Positions 1 to 6,100 of a DNA stretch of 13,002 nucleotides are shown here, piece by piece. The DNA is taken from the NCBI GenBank assembly GCA_038244055.1, contig JBBRTW010000180.1:1-13002 (forward strand), read 5' to 3'. The first letter of the stretch is position 1. Each line of letters begins with the position of its first letter. Under the pieces are notes generated by a model, which saw only the letters and a program-made list of their open reading frames with translations, did no database searches and was not told where the DNA came from. Origin of the DNA: DASPKW01 sp038244055. Lineage in GTDB: Bacteria; Planctomycetota; Phycisphaerae; Tepidisphaerales; Tepidisphaeraceae. A program made the position numbers and the translations under genes.

Positions 1-122
1 ACATCACCGCTGTAATCGAAGTCGCCATCGTACCAGCTCGTCGCGGGTGAAGTCGCCAAGCCGTAGTGGTTAGCCAGGCGGAGGAGGTCGTTGAGCCCGA
101 CATCGCCGGACATATCCGCATC
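1..122 (-). other. Dockerin-like calcium-binding region, cut by window edge
   Basis: This is residues 2886-2925 of the giant protein. The first 12-residue loop reads DADMSGDVGLND, with D1, D3, S5, D7 and D12 in the EF-hand-like pattern of type I dockerins, followed by the helix LLRLANHYG. A second loop starts at residue 2919 (DFDYSGDV) and is cut by the edge. Dockerins bind cohesins in cellulosomes. In planctomycetes the same fold is common at the end of large secreted proteins, often ahead of a PEP-CTERM sorting signal; whether that follows here cannot be seen. Confidence 0.8.
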
Positions 123-3100
123 ACCGGCGAGGGTCGTGCGGACCAGGATGGACGTGCCATCAACTGGTGTGGTAACAGTCTGGCCGAGGTTCCAGTTTCC
201 ACCGGTTGGGCCGAGCAGGTCGGAGGCCTCGACGAAGCCGACGGCCAGGCGCTTGCTCGAGCCGATGCTGGCGGCGATCTCAGTCGAGCCGATGCCCTTG
301 CCGAGCCAGTCGCCGCCGTGATAGGCCGAGACGATGGCGGCGCGGATGCCGGTGGGACCGGCATCGGTGAGCGGGCTGGTTCCGGTGTAGTCCACGACCA
401 TCGCATTGGTGTGGAGGTTTACGTTGCCGGTGGGGCCGGTGATGGAGAGAGCGTTGACGGTCAGCACTTTGAGCGCCGGGCCGCTGATTTCGGCCGAGCC
501 GCCGTTCTGCACGATCAGAGACTGCACGGTCTGGGTGGCCGCCGCTTCGAAGGTGGCGGCGGGGGCAACCGTCACGCTTGCCGAACTGGCGATCGAGCCG
601 CTGACGGTCAATTTGCCGGCGTTGACCGTCGTCGGACCGGTATAGCCCAGGATGGTGTTGATCGTCGTCGTTCCCGAGCCATCCTGGCTCAGCGCGCCGT
701 TGCCGGAGATTGCGTTGGCAATGATGATGTTGTCCGAACTCTTGTAGGAGAGGATGCCGGGGCTGGAGACGCCCACCGCCCCCGTGCCCAGGGTGCCGCT
801 GGCGGTGTTGTCGCCCACCTGGAGCATGCCGTTAGCGATGGTGGTGCCGCCGGAGTAGGTGTTGGAGGCGGAGAGCACCAATGTGCCCGGGCCCGTCTTG
901 GCCAGACCGCTGATTTTGCCGTCCTGTGTGCTTTCGACCAGCGGGGCGGAAATCGTGAGCACGCCGCTCTGGACATCAATGGTGGTACTGGCGTTCCCCG
1001 CGCTGGTGAGCATCACCGTGCCATTGATTGGCTCGCTGGTCGAAATGAGCGAAGTGCCCGTGGAGGTAATCGTCCCGTTGATGTTCCAGGCAGCGTAACC
1101 ATTAATCTGGCCGACCGTCGCGGTCAGCGTGCCGCCCGTCAGCACGACGTTGTTCAGCGCATTATTGATTCCGTTGGGGACGGCACCCGGGTTGGCGTTG
1201 GTCACGATGCCGCCGTTAATGTTCAGCGTGGGCACGGCGGTCGCACTGAAGTTGGCGTTAAAGACGTTGGGGGCGACGAACTGCAGCGTCGCGCCGGTGT
1301 TGACCGCGATCGTCCGGGTGTTGCTGGCGCTGCCCAGGACCGAATTGCCCCCGCTGGCAACGGCGGCCGCAACGAGCGTCCCGTTGTTGACGGTGACGTC
1401 GCCGATGAAGGAACTCACACCCGAGAGCGTCAGCGACCCACTGCCGGTCTTGGCGAGCGCCAGGGTCTTGCCGACACCGCCGTCGGCGATGACGCCGGAG
1501 AACGTGCTGGTCGCGTTCGCATCGCCAATCGTCAGGTTCGAGGCGCCGGTTGCGGTGTTCTGAATGACGGCCCCGGCCGCCGCGCTGTTGGAGACCCCGT
1601 TGAGGGTTTCGTTGAAGCCGTTCAGTTCCAGCACGGCGATGTGGTTCGCGTCGGCGCCATTGAACACCAGATTGCCCTTGCCCGTGCCATTGGGGATCTG
1701 CTCATTGGCGCCCAACTGGAGGATGGCTTTGCCGCCGGTTCGGGCGGCGCCGAAATCGATCGAGGTGATCGAGGTGTTCCCGGTGTAGTTGCTGGCGGTT
1801 CCGGTGTTCGCGAGGATGAAAGTCTGCGTCGCGGCATTCGCGGTCAGACCGCCATAGAAGTCCATGGCGAAATTGCCGGTGATCTGGCCGGTCAGGGTGT
1901 TGGAGGTGGCGGCGGCGATCACGCCAAATCGCGAATCGCCCGCGAGGGCGATCGAGCCGGTGTAAGTCTGCCCGCTTCCGGCCCGGATCGCGCCTCCACG
2001 GCCGGTGTTGGCGGTGGTGATCGTGTCGGGAAAACCCACCCCGGAAAGGATGAAGTTGTTCGCGATGGTGGGCGTTCCGTTCACAAACAACTGGCCTCCC
2101 ACGGTGGAATTGCCGGTAATGGTGATGGTGCCGGTGGAAAGCGGGGGGGCGGTGGTGACGCTGATGCGGCCGGCATTAATCGTCGTACCGCCGGTGTAGG
2201 TATTGGTGCCGGTAAGCGTGAGGGTGGTGCCGACGGCGGGGTCGCCGCTCTTGGTCAGCCCGCCACCGGTCGATATTGGATCCGCCAGCAGGGCTTGCGT
2301 GATCGTGATATCGCGCCCGCTGGCGATTTCGATGTTCAGGCCGCCCGCCTTGATGAAGGCGTTGGTCAGGCCACCCATGTAGGTCGCGCTCGCCGCGGTA
2401 GGCCGCAGCTTGCCGCCGTCGAAATTGATCGTCGCCGTCGCCCCCGTCCCTCGAGCGGTCGGGAAGGCGGGGAGGGTGACGTCGGCGGTGCCGCTGATGT
2501 TGATGGTGGAGGTGCTCGCATTCGCACCCGAGAGCTGGTTGAAGGTGGTGACGGCGAAGGTGCCGCCCGAGAGATTCAGGGTGGCATTCGCGTTGGCGTT
2601 GTTGGCGGGCGTTGTACTCGAGCCACCCATCTGCAGGATGCCCACGGTTGCTGTGCCGCCGGTCTGGCTGAACGTCCCGGTCACGCCCGATGCGGCGGAG
2701 TTGTCGGAACGGGTGATTTGCAGGGTGGAGGTGGCGGGCATGCTGAGAATGCCCGTTCCGCTGAGGTTGAAGGTCGCAGTGGTGCCCGTGTTGACGCCCA
2801 CCGTCACGCCGAGGGACCCGGCGATCGTGGTGAGCGATCCGGCGCTCAGGTTGTAAGTGCCGGTGGAGGTGGCGTTGCCGATCAGCAACTGGTTGCCGAT
2901 GGTCGTCAGGCTGCCGCCGGACTGATTCAGGATCCCGGTTCCGCCGCTGCCGACCAGAAAGTTTGAGCCGGCCGTTCCCACGGTGAACGTTCCGTTGGTG
3001 ACGTTCAGAGTCCCCGTGCTTCCGGCCACATTGCCGACACTGAAGCCGCCGGTGGCGGCCGCGGTGCGGGCGCCGGAAAGCGTGAGCGTGCCCGCGCTGA

Positions 3101-6100
3101 TCGCGGTGATGCCGGAATAGGTGTTGACGCCGCCGAGCACCAACGTACCCGCGCCGGTCTTGGTCAGGTTAAAGGCGCCGCCCACGTCGCCGCCGACCGT
3201 CAAAGTGTTCGCGGCGACGGCGACCTGGCGGCTGCCGCCGAGCGTAACCGCGCCCGACCCGAGGTCCAGATTCTGGGTCCCGACAAACGTGAAATCACCG
3301 TTCCAGGCCTGCAAGTTGTTATTGGCATTGACGAGGCTGGCGATGGAACTGTCCAGGCTGCCGCCCACGAGCGTGAGAGGGCCAGTCCCGAGCGCGCCCG
3401 CATGGCCGAGTTGCAACGTGCCCGCGGCGAGAATGGTCCCGCCGGAGTGAGTATTTGCGGCCGTCAGTTTCACGGTGCCGATGCCCCACTTGGTCAGGGT
3501 CGAGGCCGAGGTGTTATCGGCAATGACGGAATTGATCGTCAGATCGTTGGCAGTGCTGTTGACCAGCGACAGGTCGCCGCCCGCGGTGGCGGAGGTCAGG
3601 GTGCCGTTGTTGACCCCGGCACCGATGGTGAGCGCGCCCGCGCCCGTGCCCACGAGGATGGCGCTGGTGCCGAGCGTCTGGCCGGCGGGGTCGATTGTGG
3701 CGGCACTGGTGCCGCCCGAGGCGCTCTGGTTGAGCGTGTTGATGATTGTCAATGCGGCGCCGAGGGTGATGTTGCCGGCGGCGCCGCTGCCTTCGACGAG
3801 GCGGACGTTGCTGGTGGAACCATCGGCGATCGCGCCCGGCGTGAGCCGCTGCACATCGGCGTAGCCGGTGTAGGCCGTGATCGATCCGGCGGAGGCGTTG
3901 GTGGAATTAATCGCCCAGTCGACCCCGCCGACCGTGGCCCAGGCCCCGAGGATGCCGTTGGTGTTGGTGTTGTCGGTGGTGGCGATGCCGCCCGCGCCAA
4001 AGTTGATCGCGGCACCCGTGTTTCGCGTGATGGTTCCCAACTGCAGAACCGAACCCGGGACACTGCTGGTCACGCCGGAGGCCGTCGCGGCCACGAGCGT
4101 GGTCGAGGCCACGACTTCCGTGTGCGTTCCGCCCTTGAGATCGACGGTGCCGCCGGCCAGAGTCAGCACCGTGGAGTCCGCGATCTTGCTCGTGTTGTTG
4201 GCGGAGTAGTCGAGCTGCAACGTCCCGCCATTTACATTTGTGGCAGTATTGCCGGTCGGCGACCCGGCGATGACCAGCGTTCCGGCACTGACCGTGGTCG
4301 CACCCGAATAGGTGTTCGCCCCGGAAAGGGTCCAGGTGCTGGTGCCCGTCTTCGTCAGCGACAGCGTGTTCAAACCGTCGGAAATGACGCCGGAAATCTG
4401 ATTGCCGGTGCTGGTCCCCCCGAGTCCGAGGGTCTTTGCGACATTGCTCGAACCGATGTTCACGGCACCGGGAATCAAGACGATGGCCGTGGTCGGATTA
4501 AAAGTGCAGGTGGAGGCGGCACCGGCCGCCACGTTCACGGAAGCTAGCGAAATGGCCGCCGTGCCACTGGTCACATTGCCGCCCGCTTGGAAAGTCCAGA
4601 CGTTACCGCCCAGAGTGGCGGCACCCAGGGCATGGGTGATGCCGGCGCCGGCAGTCGCCCGGTCGGAGATGATCGTTCCCGGAAAGCTCGAACTGCCGGT
4701 GATGGGGAAAGGGTTCACGCTGGTATCTGTCGCCAGACGGAGCGTGCCAGATGCCGTGGTGGTTGAAATGCCCACAAGCCCGGTGGTATTCAGGCCACCC
4801 ACATGGGCCACAACCAGAGTGCCGCCATTGATCGAGGTCGCGGTCGTGCCGGCGCTGTTGTCTCCGGAGAGGACCAGCGTGCCGGCATTGACGGATGTCG
4901 CCCCCGAGTAGGAGTTATTCCCCGAAAGGGTCTGCGTTCCAGCGCCGTTCTTGCTAACTGCTCCGGTGCCGCTGATGGCTACGCCGGACGAGAGTGAACC
5001 GAAGCGATTGAAGATCAGCGTGCCGTTGTTCGTGATGCCGGAACTGCTGTCGATCGTGCCGTCCTTGCCAGTCGTGCCATCGCCGAGTTGCAGCGTCGTG
5101 CTGGCGGCGATGGTCGTCGCGCCGGTGTATGTATTGGCGCCCGTGAGGGTGTATACCCCGCCCACCGCGGTGCTCAGGGCCAGGGTGTCCGTTCCGCCGC
5201 CGATGATGCCGCTCACGGTGCCGCCTGCGGAACCAGCGCCACCCAGCGTCAGGGTTTGGGTGCCCGCCGCACCGCTGCTGATGTTACCCGTCAGGATTCC
5301 TGCCGCGACACTCTCCATACTGATGGTCGAATTGCTGGCAAGGTTGATGTTGCCGCCCATCGTCCCGGCCAGCCGAATGGCACCACGGGCTTCGTTATTG
5401 CCGGTGCCATTGATCGTGGTGCCACCCGTAAAGGACGTGGTTCCGCTGGGAATGTAGAGGGTCGTTCCGCTGTCGACAATCAAAGACCCCGCGATCGTGC
5501 CGAGATTGGTCGCATTCCACTTGTCGCCTGTGGCACCCAGGGTAGACAGTTGAATCGTGCCACCGTACCCGGTCACGTTGGGCAGGTAACTATTTCTGGC
5601 CGCGGTGCCGGCGGCGAATTGCAATCTGAGCAAGCCCGTGCCAGTAAAGACATTGTTGATCAAAGGCAGGTTTGTCGTACTGGTGGTTGATGTGTCATTT
5701 AAGATCAGCGTCGAGCCGGCGCCGACAGTGACCGCACCCGTGCCCAGACCGTTTGAAGTCTGGGTAATTGTGGCCTGGAGCGTACTTCCGGGGGAAACCG
5801 TTGTACCACCAGCGTAGGTATTGGCTCCGGTAAGGGTGAGGACGCCGGCGCCGAACTGGGTCACAGTGCCCGTGCCGCTGATGACATAGCCCGCACTCAG
5901 CGCGTCGCTGCGGTTGTAGACCAGCACCGCATTGTTGGTGACACCCGATGTGGTTGCAATCGAGCCGGTGGCGCCGCCGCCGCCAATCTGCAAAGTGCCG
6001 GCGGAAATCGTCGTCGCGCCGGTGTACGTGTTGTTGTTGGCCAGGATCAGCGTGCCAGTGCCCTGCTGGGTCAACGTGCCACTGCCGCTGATGACATAGC

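Noticed and set aside
66..2966. Long plus-strand open frame (966 codons)
   Set aside because: It is antisense to the PATR gene. Its composition (Gly/Arg/Asp/Ala runs, no domain) is what the complement of a Thr/Gly/Ala/Asn repeat gene produces, and the minus frame shows clear PATR and dockerin motifs.
3402..4547. Plus-strand open frame (381 codons)
   Set aside because: Antisense shadow of module B and its neighbours in the PATR gene; same composition artefact.
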